Source of the DNA: an uncultured Leptolinea sp.
GTDB lineage: Bacteria > Chloroflexota > Anaerolineae > Anaerolineales > Anaerolineaceae
DNA length: 64,000 nucleotides
NCBI GenBank assembly: GCA_903828565.1
Contig: CAIKMQ010000003.1
Coordinates: 1 to 64,000, forward strand
Direction: 5' to 3'
The notes below the pieces were generated by a model. It was not told the origin of the DNA. It saw only the letters and a list, made by a program, of their open reading frames with translations, and made no database searches. The position numbers were made by a program, and so were the translations under genes. The stretch's first letter is position 1; each line of letters starts with the position of its first letter. Below are positions 27,947 to 36,830 of this stretch, piece by piece.

Positions 27947-28594
27947 TTAAGCGAAAGGATGCAGCTGGCGATACAGCACATAAGAGTACACGACCAGCCC
28001 CAATGCGGATGCCAGTAAAGGCACCATCATGAACCAGATGGATTGGGCTGGAAATACCATTCCCAGTAAGCTGAGGATCGCGCTGATCTTGAATGCCCAG
28101 CCGCCAACTGCGTGTGTCTTTTGCCAAACGGTATTATCGCTCAGCGTCCAGGGAGTTCGGATGCCGATGAAGAAGTTCGGTTGCGCGTGTGAGATCATCG
28201 AACCGGCGGCGAAGAAGATGGCGGCAAAGGCGGGTGTCATCCAGGCGAGAAAGTCCACCTTTATCCCCAGGTTCCAAACGAGGGAAAGGATGTGAACATA
28301 GGTGAAGAATCCCAGGATGATGACCAGGAAGGTGTTGTAGATCCCGCGGAACTTGCGGATGTTCTCACGGCGGGGATCGATCTGCGGGACAAAGTAGAGC
28401 AGTACCGCCAAACCGAGCTGCATGGCGGGCAGAAAGTATAACCCGAAAGATTTGCTGCTGTAGCCATTGGCCTGGCCAAGTTCATCCCAGTGCGTGGCCA
28501 TGAGCTCAGGTAACTGCGGGCTGAGTGCCAGGCTTGCGGCCAGTGAAGCAAGGATAAAGACGGCGATCAGGATCAGGGTATTTCTGTTTGACAT
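27947..28594 (-). CDS. SdpI/DUF1648-family membrane protein
   Basis: 215 aa, about six membrane segments. The C-terminal part has the SdpI signature FFIGIRTPWTLSDNTVWQKT-H (here split), seen in the Bacillus immunity protein against the SdpC toxin. An N-terminal DUF1648-like segment (LPELMATHWDELGQANGY) is also present. It sits between an SPFH protein and an ABC exporter, which suggests an envelope-stress or antimicrobial-peptide defence unit (inference). Confidence 0.9.
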   Translation of the reverse strand: MSNRNTLILIAVFILASLAASLALSPQLPELMATHWDELGQANGYSSKSFGLYFLPAMQLGLAVLLYFVPQIDPRRENIRKFRGIYNTFLVIILGFFTYVHILSLVWNLGIKVDFLAWMTPAFAAIFFAAGSMISHAQPNFFIGIRTPWTLSDNTVWQKTHAVGGWAFKISAILSLLGMVFPAQSIWFMMVPLLASALGLVVYSYVLYRQLHPFA

Positions 28595-28614
28595 TCGTTC
28601 TCCTTTTTGTTGAG

Positions 28615-28630
28615 TGTTTCACGTGAAACT
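28615..28630. other. parS-like site (15 of 16 match)
   Basis: TGTTTCACGTGAAACT differs from the parS consensus only at the last base. It lies between the SPFH gene and the SdpI-like gene, 0.68 kb from the perfect site. Confidence 0.9.
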
Positions 28631-29579
28631 ATTTTTCGATGTTTGGCTGCTGACTCTGTGCCATTGCAACCATACCGGATAAACCACCCAGGTTCATGGT
28701 CTCCACCGCGCTGCTGGGGACGATCACCAGCGCGCCTTTGGCTTTGAGACCTTCGAAAAGCATGTTCATGGCGCGCAAGTGCAGGGCGGTCGGATTGTTC
28801 TCGTAGGACTTGGCAGCCTCCGCGAAACTGTGCGCGATCTGCATCTCGGATTCACCCAGGATGACGCGGGCCTGGCGTTCACGTTCCGCCTGCGCCTGTC
28901 GGCTCATGGCATCTTCCAGGTCGGTCGGGATGACGACATCGCGGATCTCTACGGATGAAACGGTGATGCCCCAGGGAGCTGTGCGTTCATCGATGATCTT
29001 CTGCAAGTCAGCATCCATACGCGCGCGGCCGACCAGAATGTCCGCCAGGGTCATCTGGCCAATGATCTCACGCAGGGCTGTCTGGGCTGCCCAGCTGATG
29101 GCGCCTTTGTAATCTTCCACTTCCAGCGCAGCCTTTTCGGCATCCCATACGCACCAGAAGAGCACGGCATCCACATCCACCGGCACTGTATCGCGTGTCA
29201 GTGTTTTCTCGGCGGAGAAAGGTGTGACCATCACGCGATGGTCGATCCAGCGGGGGGTCATGTCGATTAGCGGGATCAACCAGAACATACCGGGGCCTTT
29301 CAAACCACGGAATTTACCAAACCGCAACACTACCGCTTTTTCCCACTGCTGGGCAATCTTGAAGGAAAACATCAGCAGAAAGCCGAGTATCATCAGCGGG
29401 AAGACGACCAGCAGGATCTGAACATCGGTCCAGATACCATCTTTGATGGCTGCGATAATCACACCAACCAACATACAAATCGTAAAGAGCAGTATGGCAA
29501 TCCCGTTGACGTGGACATTATCCACCTGGGGCGGCTGGGTCTTGTTACCTTTCTTGTTCAGCAATGTGTTGAGGCTCAT
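28629..29579 (-). CDS. SPFH/band 7 family protein (slipin/stomatin-like)
   Basis: 316 aa. Two hydrophobic segments at about 25-75 anchor the N terminus; the band 7 domain starts at AQQWEKAVVLRFGKFRGLKGPG and continues to about 250, followed by a helical ARVILGESEMQIAHSF region. SPFH proteins oligomerise in membrane microdomains and often associate with proteases or transporters. It is the second gene of the GntR operon; no NfeD partner is present. Its stop codon region abuts the parS-like site. Confidence 0.92.
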   Translation of the reverse strand: MSLNTLLNKKGNKTQPPQVDNVHVNGIAILLFTICMLVGVIIAAIKDGIWTDVQILLVVFPLMILGFLLMFSFKIAQQWEKAVVLRFGKFRGLKGPGMFWLIPLIDMTPRWIDHRVMVTPFSAEKTLTRDTVPVDVDAVLFWCVWDAEKAALEVEDYKGAISWAAQTALREIIGQMTLADILVGRARMDADLQKIIDERTAPWGITVSSVEIRDVVIPTDLEDAMSRQAQAERERQARVILGESEMQIAHSFAEAAKSYENNPTALHLRAMNMLFEGLKAKGALVIVPSSAVETMNLGGLSGMVAMAQSQQPNIEK

Positions 29580-29984
29580 TTATTCTCCTTTTATTTTCTC
29601 AGGGCTATCTGCCCTGATGATCTCTTCAATTTGACGGCGGACATCCTTTTCCGAAAAACCAAGGTGCTTGGTTTCGGCCAGGTATTCACGCGTCAGTTCA
29701 TCCAGTGAGCGCTGCCGGATCTCTGCCAGTACCGCGGGAGCTGGTGTTTCTGTGATGTAGGTGCCCCGGCCCTGCTGGGTGGAGATCAAGCCGGCTTCAT
29801 CCAGAATGCGGTACGCCCGCGCGATGGTGTTGAAATTTACCCGCAGCTCCGCGGCCAGTTGGCGCACCGTGGGCAGTTGGTCTCCCGGCTGCAGATCGCC
29901 TACCGATACCTGCTGGCGGATCTGTTCCACCAGCTGCAGGTACACCGGCTCACTGTTTCTAAATGACACCTGTATCTGCTTCAA
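29580..29984 (-). CDS. GntR-family regulator, YtrA type
   Basis: 134 aa from a TTG start with AGGAGGT 7 nt upstream; the nearby ATG is out of frame. The winged helix has the GntR signature LPTVRQLAAELRVNFNTIARAYRILDEAGLI (key residues TVRQLA and NTIARAY). The short C-terminal tail is typical of YtrA regulators, which usually control the ABC transporter genes that follow them, as here. It heads a minus-strand operon of five genes. Confidence 0.93.
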   Translation of the reverse strand: MKQIQVSFRNSEPVYLQLVEQIRQQVSVGDLQPGDQLPTVRQLAAELRVNFNTIARAYRILDEAGLISTQQGRGTYITETPAPAVLAEIRQRSLDELTREYLAETKHLGFSEKDVRRQIEEIIRADSPEKIKGE

Positions 29985-30000
29985 CCATCAACCTCCTATA

Positions 30001-30032
30001 TTGTATCATTGTATCTTTGTATGATTGTATGC
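30001..30032. repeat. Four tandem octamers upstream of the GntR operon
   Basis: TTGTATCA, TTGTATCT, TTGTATGA and TTGTATGC follow one another without a gap, 17 bp before the start codon. The block overlaps the probable promoter (TACAAT on the minus strand), so it is a good candidate operator for the GntR protein. Confidence 0.75.
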
Positions 30033-30069
30033 CGTTCAGCGAACATTGTCAAGAGGGAACAGTATCGCA

Positions 30070-30098
30070 AAGAAAAACCCTCAGCACCGGGCTGAAGG
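30070..30098 (-). terminator. Intrinsic terminator after purB
   Basis: On the minus strand CCTTCAGC pairs with GCTGAGGG (one G-T pair) and TTTTTCTTT follows, about 77 nt past the purB stop. Confidence 0.8.
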
Positions 30099-30174
30099 TT
30101 CCTTGCACTTTCTGGGTATCACCTGATCAACCGGATGCGCTCAGGTTATCGCGGATCTGCGCCGCAATGGCACG

Positions 30175-31527
30175 CTACCGTTCACAGGCAATGCCGGTAT
30201 AGTTATCCACGCGGAATAGTTCCATCACCTCTTCAGGCGATAACAGGGAGGTTACCCTGGTGTCACTTTCAATAAGCCGGCGTAAGGGATTCCCTTCGCC
30301 TTTTTCCATGGCTTCCCAGGCTTGCATACTGTGGACCCGCAAGATTTCGTGCGCCAGCTGCCGGTCCATCCCCTTACCGGTAAGTGCCAGCAGTACCCGC
30401 TCTGTGGCCGCGAAAGGAGCATAGGTGGCCAGCGTCCGTTTGATATTATTACGGCGGATCCGTAAACCGGAGAGAACCCGCTCGAATGCCACCAGGATCT
30501 CGTCTGAGATCAGAAAGGCTTCGGGCAACACGCTGCGCCGGTTGGCGCTGTCATCCAGCGTGCGTTCCAAAATGGAATGGGCATAATTGTTCCAGGCTAC
30601 TGCGGGTAATGCAGAAAGCTCCCGTGCCAGCGAGGTGATCTTTTCAAGCTCTACCGGGTTGCGTTTGAATGGCATGGCAGATGAACCCACCTGGCTGGCA
30701 CTAAATGGTTCTGCCGTTTCACCGATTACTTCGGATTGCAGCAGGCGCAGGTCCAGCGCGAACTTGTAAAGGGTTGCCGCCAGGCTGGAAAGTACCTGCA
30801 GCACCTCCAGGTCCTGTTTGCGCGAATAGGTTTGGGTTGCGGCCGTGTAGAAGGGCAGGCCCAATTTACGGCTGATCTCTTCTTCGAACGCGTCAAAGTT
30901 CGCTGAACCCAACAGCAGCTGGAAGCCGGCGGCATTGCCCACCGCGCCTTTGAAGCCTTTTCCGCGCAGGTTGGCATGAGTTCTATCCAGAGAGTGCCAA
31001 TCCGCCAGCAGATCTTGGCCTGTGTTGGCCAACCGGTACCCCAGGGTCGTGGGTTCAGCAGGTTGTAAATGAGTAAAAGCCATCACTGGCAGGGCAGCAT
31101 GAGTTTCAATCAGGCGGGTCAGCGTTTCCAGCAGACCGGCCAGGCGCAGCCGCAGCAGCGATACGCCGGCGCGTAATTGCAAGGCTTCCGCGTTGTCCTT
31201 GATATCCATGGAGGTTGCGCCGAGGTGAATGATCCCTCCACCGGCCGGGCATTGGCTGGCAAAAACCTTTAATTCAGCCATCAGGTCATGGTGGATCTCA
31301 TTTTCCAGTGCGAGCGAGCGTGGAATATCCAGGTCTGCGGCATGTGCCTGCAGATCCGCTGCCTGAGCAATAGTCACCAGGCCGTAATTCACCTGAACTT
31401 CAGCCAGTACTACCCAGCATCTGCGCCAGAGCAGACGTTTGTGTTCTTCGCTCCAGATGCTGCGCATTTCATCCGACCCATACCGCCAGCTGAACGGACT
31501 TTGATAGGTGTGGTAGGAGTCTGTCAT
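30175..31527 (-). CDS. purB: Adenylosuccinate lyase
   Basis: 450 aa. It cleaves adenylosuccinate to AMP and SAICAR to AICAR, each releasing fumarate. The fumarase-superfamily signature GSSAMPFKRNPVE is near residue 280; the catalytic His region is in GATSMDIKDN. It overlaps purA by 4 nt, with hpt immediately upstream, so three purine genes form one operon. Confidence 0.95.
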   Translation of the reverse strand: MTDSYHTYQSPFSWRYGSDEMRSIWSEEHKRLLWRRCWVVLAEVQVNYGLVTIAQAADLQAHAADLDIPRSLALENEIHHDLMAELKVFASQCPAGGGIIHLGATSMDIKDNAEALQLRAGVSLLRLRLAGLLETLTRLIETHAALPVMAFTHLQPAEPTTLGYRLANTGQDLLADWHSLDRTHANLRGKGFKGAVGNAAGFQLLLGSANFDAFEEEISRKLGLPFYTAATQTYSRKQDLEVLQVLSSLAATLYKFALDLRLLQSEVIGETAEPFSASQVGSSAMPFKRNPVELEKITSLARELSALPAVAWNNYAHSILERTLDDSANRRSVLPEAFLISDEILVAFERVLSGLRIRRNNIKRTLATYAPFAATERVLLALTGKGMDRQLAHEILRVHSMQAWEAMEKGEGNPLRRLIESDTRVTSLLSPEEVMELFRVDNYTGIACER

Positions 31528-32828
31528 TCTCCGGCCTTCTCCACAACGGCGTTGCGCTCGGGACCAACTGAGATCCAGCGAACCGGCACGCCGCAGGCTT
31601 TTTCAATGAACTCCACATAACCGCGGGCAGCCTCAGGAAACTGGTTGTGATCCCGCATGGGACGCAGATCTTCCTTCCAACCGGGCAGGCTGGTAAAGAT
31701 GGGTTCCACCATGCCCAGAGACCGGGCATCTGCAGTGGTCTCCATTGTCGAGACTTCGCGGCCGTTCAACCGATAGGCGGTACAAATCGGGATTTCAGTA
31801 AACCCGGAAAGGACATCCAGTTTTGTTAAGAACAGTTCGGTGACCCCATTGATCTCCACGGCATAGCGCAGCAGCGGCAGATCCAGCCAGCCGACCCTGC
31901 GTGGACGGCCAGTGGTAGTACCGTACTCATCCCAGGGATTGCTGCCGGTACCGCGCAGCGCGACAGCATCCGCCCCGGTGAGTTCGGTTGGGAAAGGCCC
32001 GGCACCAACCCGTGTTTGAAAAGATTTCGTTACACCGACCACGTGCCTCACGGGGGAGATGCCAATTCCTAACCCGCTGAAAACGCCGGCTGCGGTCGTG
32101 CAGGAACTGGTCACGAAGGGGTAAGTGCCCTGTTCCAGGTCGAGCAGGGTTCCCTGTGCGGCTTCTGCCAACACCACCCGATCATCCATCAAAGCCTGCC
32201 GCACGATCGGCCCTACTCTGCGGATGTACGGCTGCAGGGTGGCTGCGTTTTCTATCAGCACGCGGGAGATTTCCTTTCGATCCAATCCGGGGTGTTGATA
32301 GCGGTTGCGTAATTCCGTATCGATCGTAGACAGGTGCTCATCCAGCCGGTCTTTAAAAGAAGCCAGGTCTAGCATTTCACCTATCCGCATACCGCGGCGC
32401 GAGACCTTATCCACATAAGCCGGGCCAATACCGCGGCCGGTCGTGCCGATCTGACCGCCCCGCAAGGCTGCTTCTTGAGCGGTATCCAGCAGGCGGTGTG
32501 CCGGGGTGATGAGCGCGGCAGCATCCGCAATGAATAACCGGTCTGCGGCTACCTCCACGCCAGCTTGCCGCAGCATGTCCATCTCTCCTAACAGCGTCTG
32601 CGGATTGATCACCATGCCATTCCCCAGAACACCAGTCGTGCCCGGGTGAATGAAACCCGAAGGGATGAGGTGAAGTTTGTAGATGCAATCCCCGATGGTC
32701 ACGGTGTGCCCGGCGTTATCCCCGCCGTTATATCTGGCAGTGATATCCGCCCCGCGAGAGAGCAGGTCCACCACACGGCCTTTGCCTTCATCCCCCCACT
32801 GTGCGCCAACGACAATATCCAGTGGCAT
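31524..32828 (-). CDS. purA: Adenylosuccinate synthetase
   Basis: 434 aa. It makes adenylosuccinate from IMP, GTP and aspartate. The signature QWGDEGKG is at residues 10-17, with the catalytic Asp and Lys; the P-loop-like segment NGGDNAGHT is near 35-43, and the GTP-specificity region IPICTAYRLNG is near 335. One base pair separates it from hpt. Confidence 0.97.
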   Translation of the reverse strand: MPLDIVVGAQWGDEGKGRVVDLLSRGADITARYNGGDNAGHTVTIGDCIYKLHLIPSGFIHPGTTGVLGNGMVINPQTLLGEMDMLRQAGVEVAADRLFIADAAALITPAHRLLDTAQEAALRGGQIGTTGRGIGPAYVDKVSRRGMRIGEMLDLASFKDRLDEHLSTIDTELRNRYQHPGLDRKEISRVLIENAATLQPYIRRVGPIVRQALMDDRVVLAEAAQGTLLDLEQGTYPFVTSSCTTAAGVFSGLGIGISPVRHVVGVTKSFQTRVGAGPFPTELTGADAVALRGTGSNPWDEYGTTTGRPRRVGWLDLPLLRYAVEINGVTELFLTKLDVLSGFTEIPICTAYRLNGREVSTMETTADARSLGMVEPIFTSLPGWKEDLRPMRDHNQFPEAARGYVEFIEKACGVPVRWISVGPERNAVVEKAGE

Positions 32829-33398
32829 TTAACCACCCAACTTTCTGTATTTATCCAGGTCCACTGAGGCAATGTACGGCAGATTGCGCCCTTTTTCGTC
32901 GATATCCAGTCCGTAGCCGACAACGAAATAATCCGGGATAGAAAAACCCAGGTAATCGATTTTGACATCCACCTGATGGCGGTCGGGCTTGTCCAACAGG
33001 GCGCACAGCTTTAGGCTTCGCGGTTGGCGATCGAGCAGTAGTTTTGAGACAGTTTTCAGCGTATAACCGGAATCTACAATGTCATCGATCAGGATAACAT
33101 CCCACCCGCGGATATTAGTCTTATGGTCCGAGTCGATCCGTACAAATCCACTGGTTTCAGAGCCGGAATAGGAGGAGACCGACATAAAGTCCATGGTCAT
33201 CGGACGATTGACATGCATCATCAGGTCGGTGATGAAAACGACAGCTCCTCGCAGCAGGCCGAGCAGCAGCAGTCTTTCTGAGTCGCGGTAGTCATCCGCG
33301 ATCTGACGCCCCAGTGTACGGACTCGCTGCTGGATCTCATCATGCGGGATGATGACCCTGTCAATGAATTGATACGGGTGTTCCATGTCGCCTTCCAT
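32829..33398 (-). CDS. hpt: Hypoxanthine phosphoribosyltransferase
   Basis: 189 aa from the second ATG, which gives a 5 nt gap to GGAGG; the first ATG (33401) leaves only 2 nt. The PRPP-binding motif VILIDDIVDSGYTL is near residue 100 and the flexible-loop region MSVSSYSG near 70. It salvages hypoxanthine (and often guanine) to IMP/GMP, supplying IMP to purA in the same operon. Confidence 0.94.
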   Translation of the reverse strand: MEGDMEHPYQFIDRVIIPHDEIQQRVRTLGRQIADDYRDSERLLLLGLLRGAVVFITDLMMHVNRPMTMDFMSVSSYSGSETSGFVRIDSDHKTNIRGWDVILIDDIVDSGYTLKTVSKLLLDRQPRSLKLCALLDKPDRHQVDVKIDYLGFSIPDYFVVGYGLDIDEKGRNLPYIASVDLDKYRKLGG

Positions 33399-33452
33399 CA
33401 TAACCTCCGCGAACAGGTATAACTCATTGTACCAAATCCAGGCCCTTGCTTA

Positions 33453-33487
33453 AACAAAAAAGGGAGGGAGTTTGATCTCCTACCCTT
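33453..33487 (-). terminator. Intrinsic terminator after the epimerase gene
   Basis: On the minus strand GGGTAGGAG and CTCCCTCCC form an imperfect stem (7 of 9 pairs) and TTTTTTGTTT follows. Confidence 0.7.
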
Positions 33488-33535
33488 TGCCGGGGTATAT
33501 CCCGGCCATTCTCGGACACGAAAGAGTCAGACCTG

Positions 33536-34576
33536 TTAAAAGAAAACTTTGATCAGGCCAAGGGCTTTCTGCTTCCAGGGGACGCGGTGGGTTACTTCTC
33601 CACTGCCGGTACTCAGGTGCCCGCGGTTGGCCAGATACCACTGGTAATTGCGCAGTAGGGCCTGTTTGTTGGAATACTGCGGGGAATACTTGAGAGATGC
33701 CTGTGCCTTTTCGATCGAAACGAAGGAATCTTTTGAGGCAGTCTCGTAGATCCACGGGTACAACGGGGACAGCTTCATTTTTTCCAGAATTTTCAGCGCG
33801 AGGATGACCGGGCCGGCCGGGAATGGGATGATCTTCTTGCCAAAACCGGCTGCATCCAGGACAGCCTGATAATCCTCTTTCATTGTGGTGAATTCAGCTG
33901 CGCCGATGTTGAAGGTATCGTTGACCGCGCTTCTCTCCAGGGTGAGGCAATTGACGATGGCCCGGCACAGGTCTTCCACCGCTAACAACTGATAGCGGTT
34001 GTTGCCTGAACCGATGTTGGGGAAGCCGCGGCCTTCGCTGGCCCATTCATAGAAGATGGCAAATACCCCCAGGCGCTCAGGGCCGACAAAAGACTTGGGC
34101 CGCAAGATCGGCAGGCACATCCCGCCGGCGCGGAATTCCAGGCAGACCTCTTCCGCTTTGACTTTGGCAATACCATACGGCCCGACACCGATCATCGGGT
34201 CACTTTCATAGAGCGGGTGATGGTCCGGCACGCCGTACACAGCCGTGGATGAAATGTGAACGAACCGTTTGACACCGTAGGTTTTCGCCTGTTGCAGCAG
34301 GATGCGTGTACCTTCAATATCGGTGGAGAAGATCTCTTCCGGTGTGTAGAGCGGTAAAGCCGCAGCTGTATGGATGACCATATCCGCGCCGCGCATACTT
34401 TCGCGCACAGCGTTCGGGTCACGGATATCACCCTGTGTGAAATGGATGCGGTCGCGCTCCGGGTAGGTGAAATCCACCAGGTCGATGCCGGCAATATCGG
34501 TATACCCTTCCGCGAGCAGATGCCGCACCAGGTTGATGCTGAGAAAACCGCTGATGCCGGTGATGTAGATCTTCAT
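33536..34576 (-). CDS. NAD-dependent epimerase/dehydratase (extended SDR)
   Basis: 346 aa. Rossmann motif TGISGFLS at residues 6-13 (a G-x-x-G-F-x-S form of the usual GxxGxxG), the Ser of the active site in ISSTAVYG near 112 and YGIAK (Tyr-x-x-x-Lys) near 137. These enzymes act on nucleotide sugars or sterol-like substrates; the substrate is not clear. GGAG precedes the ATG and a terminator follows. It is probably monocistronic. Confidence 0.9.
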   Translation of the reverse strand: MKIYITGISGFLSINLVRHLLAEGYTDIAGIDLVDFTYPERDRIHFTQGDIRDPNAVRESMRGADMVIHTAAALPLYTPEEIFSTDIEGTRILLQQAKTYGVKRFVHISSTAVYGVPDHHPLYESDPMIGVGPYGIAKVKAEEVCLEFRAGGMCLPILRPKSFVGPERLGVFAIFYEWASEGRGFPNIGSGNNRYQLLAVEDLCRAIVNCLTLERSAVNDTFNIGAAEFTTMKEDYQAVLDAAGFGKKIIPFPAGPVILALKILEKMKLSPLYPWIYETASKDSFVSIEKAQASLKYSPQYSNKQALLRNYQWYLANRGHLSTGSGEVTHRVPWKQKALGLIKVFF

Positions 34577-34697
34577 AAGATAACTCCGTTGAAAGATAGT
34601 CTTTCCATAAATAATACTGCTCTGATGCCAGGTAAAGGTTTCAACTGTGAAATAGCATCAAGGAACTATGTGTATTCCGGTCACATGATGAATGATA

Positions 34698-34919
34698 CTA
34701 AAGTTTTGCGTTAATTTCCTTAAGGACTTTTTCCACCTGAGATACCGTAACCCCATACCGGGCAACTTGAGGAATAGTGAGCAGGGATCGCAGAGTCATC
34801 CCCTTTGCAAAAGATAACATGGGGTGATCAAACAAATCGGGTACATGTTGTTTTAATACCTGATATGCTGTCGGATTGTTGAGCAGTTCAGCCAGGGTGG
34901 AATCGAGGGTAAAGGGCAT
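34698..34919 (-). CDS. Small helical protein, DUF1858-like
   Basis: 73 aa. MPFTLDSTLAELLNNPTA followed by HPMLSFAKGMTLRSL resembles short helical domains found alone or at the C terminus of clostridial enzymes. No catalytic residues. It lies 39 bp downstream of a ferredoxin-type membrane protein and may be co-transcribed with it. Function unknown. Confidence 0.72.
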   Translation of the reverse strand: MPFTLDSTLAELLNNPTAYQVLKQHVPDLFDHPMLSFAKGMTLRSLLTIPQVARYGVTVSQVEKVLKEINAKL

Positions 34920-34958
34920 TGTGATCTCCGAATTATCGAATAAAAAAACAGATGAAAA

Positions 34959-35723
34959 CTACCGACCGGCGTTGAAACGCAGTTTGATCGCGCCTTTCGG
35001 GCAGCCATCCACACAGGTGGCGCAGAGAATGCATTCATCATTCTCCATAACACCTTTCTGTACCATTGCATTCACATCCAGGCTCATGGGGCAGTGGCTG
35101 GTGCATGTCTTACAGTTTGAGCAGAGTTCAGAGGCAGCCTGCAGGCGCAGGGACGGCCAGACTTTGATATTGCGCAATTTTCGGCCGAGGATCATGAATG
35201 GGGACATCCAGCAGATGGCGTGGCACCCCGCACGCCGTCCGAGGGTCAATGAAAGCGTCAGAAATAACCCAACGACCAGGTAGTAGATGATGTATGCAAA
35301 GATCACAGGCCGATCGGCATCTCCTGCCAGCGAGATACCGCCAACAGTGTCCAGTGTCAGGTTCACCTGCCGGTAACCGCCGGCAGAGATCAATGCCCAC
35401 AGGATGATGCCGATCCATGGAACCCAGATAAGCCACTTGATCCAATCCAGCTTCCGGCCGTTGACCGGCTGGTTATTGGCCACGCAGGCGATCTCACCCA
35501 GCCCGCCGGCAGGACAAGCCCAACCGCACCAGGCTCTTCCGAGGAGGAGCGAAGTGAGAAAAAGCAGCCCGAAAACAAACAGGGAGCCATTGGCGACCCC
35601 CTGTGATGCGCCATCGATAATAACGTAGGGGGAGAAATAATTCATGCTAACCGGGAAGAGAAGAAACATCACGATCAGGATACCGCGCCGAATTTCCTGC
35701 CTGTGAGGGTGTATGTGGGTCAT
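34959..35723 (-). CDS. NapH/YccM-type 4Fe-4S membrane protein
   Basis: 254 aa. Four to five membrane segments carry the CGWACPAG and CHAICWMSP motifs at their boundaries, as in NapH/NosR/RdxA-like electron-transfer proteins. The C-terminal cytosolic part has two clusters, CSNCKTCTSHCP and CILCATCVDGCP, each giving a 4Fe-4S cluster. It probably moves electrons between a membrane quinol pool and a soluble or extracytoplasmic acceptor; no partner reductase lies beside it. Confidence 0.92.
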   Translation of the reverse strand: MTHIHPHRQEIRRGILIVMFLLFPVSMNYFSPYVIIDGASQGVANGSLFVFGLLFLTSLLLGRAWCGWACPAGGLGEIACVANNQPVNGRKLDWIKWLIWVPWIGIILWALISAGGYRQVNLTLDTVGGISLAGDADRPVIFAYIIYYLVVGLFLTLSLTLGRRAGCHAICWMSPFMILGRKLRNIKVWPSLRLQAASELCSNCKTCTSHCPMSLDVNAMVQKGVMENDECILCATCVDGCPKGAIKLRFNAGR

Positions 35724-35948
35724 ATATTAATTATAAATGCAGGTATTCCAATTTACCTTGCATTTCCGGGTAAAGTTTCAAATGTTCTGTACGTTGAGCG
35801 ACTCAATGACCCTAAGTTCATTCAGATAAAGCAGGCGCTGGTACATACATTGACACTGGATTGCAGTGGTGATAGAGTAAACGATGGTTTTTTTGCCCAA
35901 AAGACTGACGACCGGCAGTTATTCATCTTAATGTCAGGAGAATTGACT
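35724..35948. other. Divergent intergenic region
   Basis: 225 bp between the NapH-like gene (minus) and an ABC ATPase gene (plus). The reading frame into the ATPase is open here but has no ribosome-binding site until AGGAG at about 35936. I see no clear promoter or repeat. Confidence 0.5.
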
Positions 35949-36821
35949 ATGAAGATCATCGAAGTGGAGCATCTCACCAAGTATTACGGTAAAGCCCGTG
36001 GAATTGTGGATGTCTCATTTAGTGTGGAGGAAGGTGAGATCTTCGGTTTTATCGGCCCCAATGGAGCCGGCAAATCCACCACCATCCGCCTCTTTTTATC
36101 GCTCATTTACCCCACCAAAGGGTTCGCGCGCATCTTCGGCAAGGATTGCATTGCTCACGGCCCTGAGATCCGTCAGGAGATCGGCTACCTCCCATCCGAG
36201 GTCTTTTATTATGAAGGTATGAAAGTGCTGGATCTGCTCAAGTACTCTGCCAGTTTCTATAAAAAAGACTGCACCAAGCGGATGTATGAACTGGCCGACC
36301 TGATGGAACTGGACCTGAAGCGCCGGATTGATGACCTTTCTTACGGTAATAAGAAGAAAGTGGGTATCGTGCAGGGATTGTTGCACTCACCCAGGCTCAT
36401 AGTTCTGGACGAACCCACCTCCGGACTGGACCCGCTGATGCAGCAGAAGTTCTTCAACCTGATCCGCGAAGAGAATAAACGCGGCGCAACCGTTTTCTTC
36501 TCATCGCATATCCTCGGTGAGGTGCAGAAAATGTGCGACCGGGTGGCCATCATCAAAGAAGGCAGCATCATCAATATCCAGGATATCAAGACCCTGCAGA
36601 AGGACAACTACAAGAAGATCAAGGTCACTGGCAGCGGATTGGGTGAAGCGGCTTTGAAACTGGACGGCATCACCGGCATGGAAAGCACGAATGGCACAGT
36701 CAGTTTCTTTTACAAAGGCGATATCAACGCGGTCACAAAACTGGTCAGCAAACAGCCGATCAGTGATCTGACGGTAGAAGACCTGACGCTGGAAGAAATA
36801 TTCATGCATTACTATGAATAG
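35949..36821 (+). CDS. ABC transporter ATP-binding protein
   Basis: 290 aa from the ATG at 35949 (AGGAG 8 nt upstream); the longer frame from 35703 is rejected. Walker A GPNGAGKST near 38, a degenerate signature LSYGNKKKV near 133 and Walker B LIVLDEPTSGLD near 153. Together with the two permeases that follow it forms an ABC-2 exporter, similar to bacitracin/antibiotic or lantibiotic exporters; the substrate is unknown. Confidence 0.93.
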   Translation: MKIIEVEHLTKYYGKARGIVDVSFSVEEGEIFGFIGPNGAGKSTTIRLFLSLIYPTKGFARIFGKDCIAHGPEIRQEIGYLPSEVFYYEGMKVLDLLKYSASFYKKDCTKRMYELADLMELDLKRRIDDLSYGNKKKVGIVQGLLHSPRLIVLDEPTSGLDPLMQQKFFNLIREENKRGATVFFSSHILGEVQKMCDRVAIIKEGSIINIQDIKTLQKDNYKKIKVTGSGLGEAALKLDGITGMESTNGTVSFFYKGDINAVTKLVSKQPISDLTVEDLTLEEIFMHYYE

Positions 36822-36830
36822 GATGCGATC

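Noticed and set aside
27916-27981. N-terminal extension of the ABC ATPase (22 codons)
   Set aside because: It would translate the parS palindrome (NVSRET) and overlap the SdpI gene; the ATG at 27915 gives the normal N terminus MIQLDCVTKSFG.
32407-32415. TTATCCACA inside purA
   Set aside because: A single box in coding sequence with no cluster; background for the origin claim.
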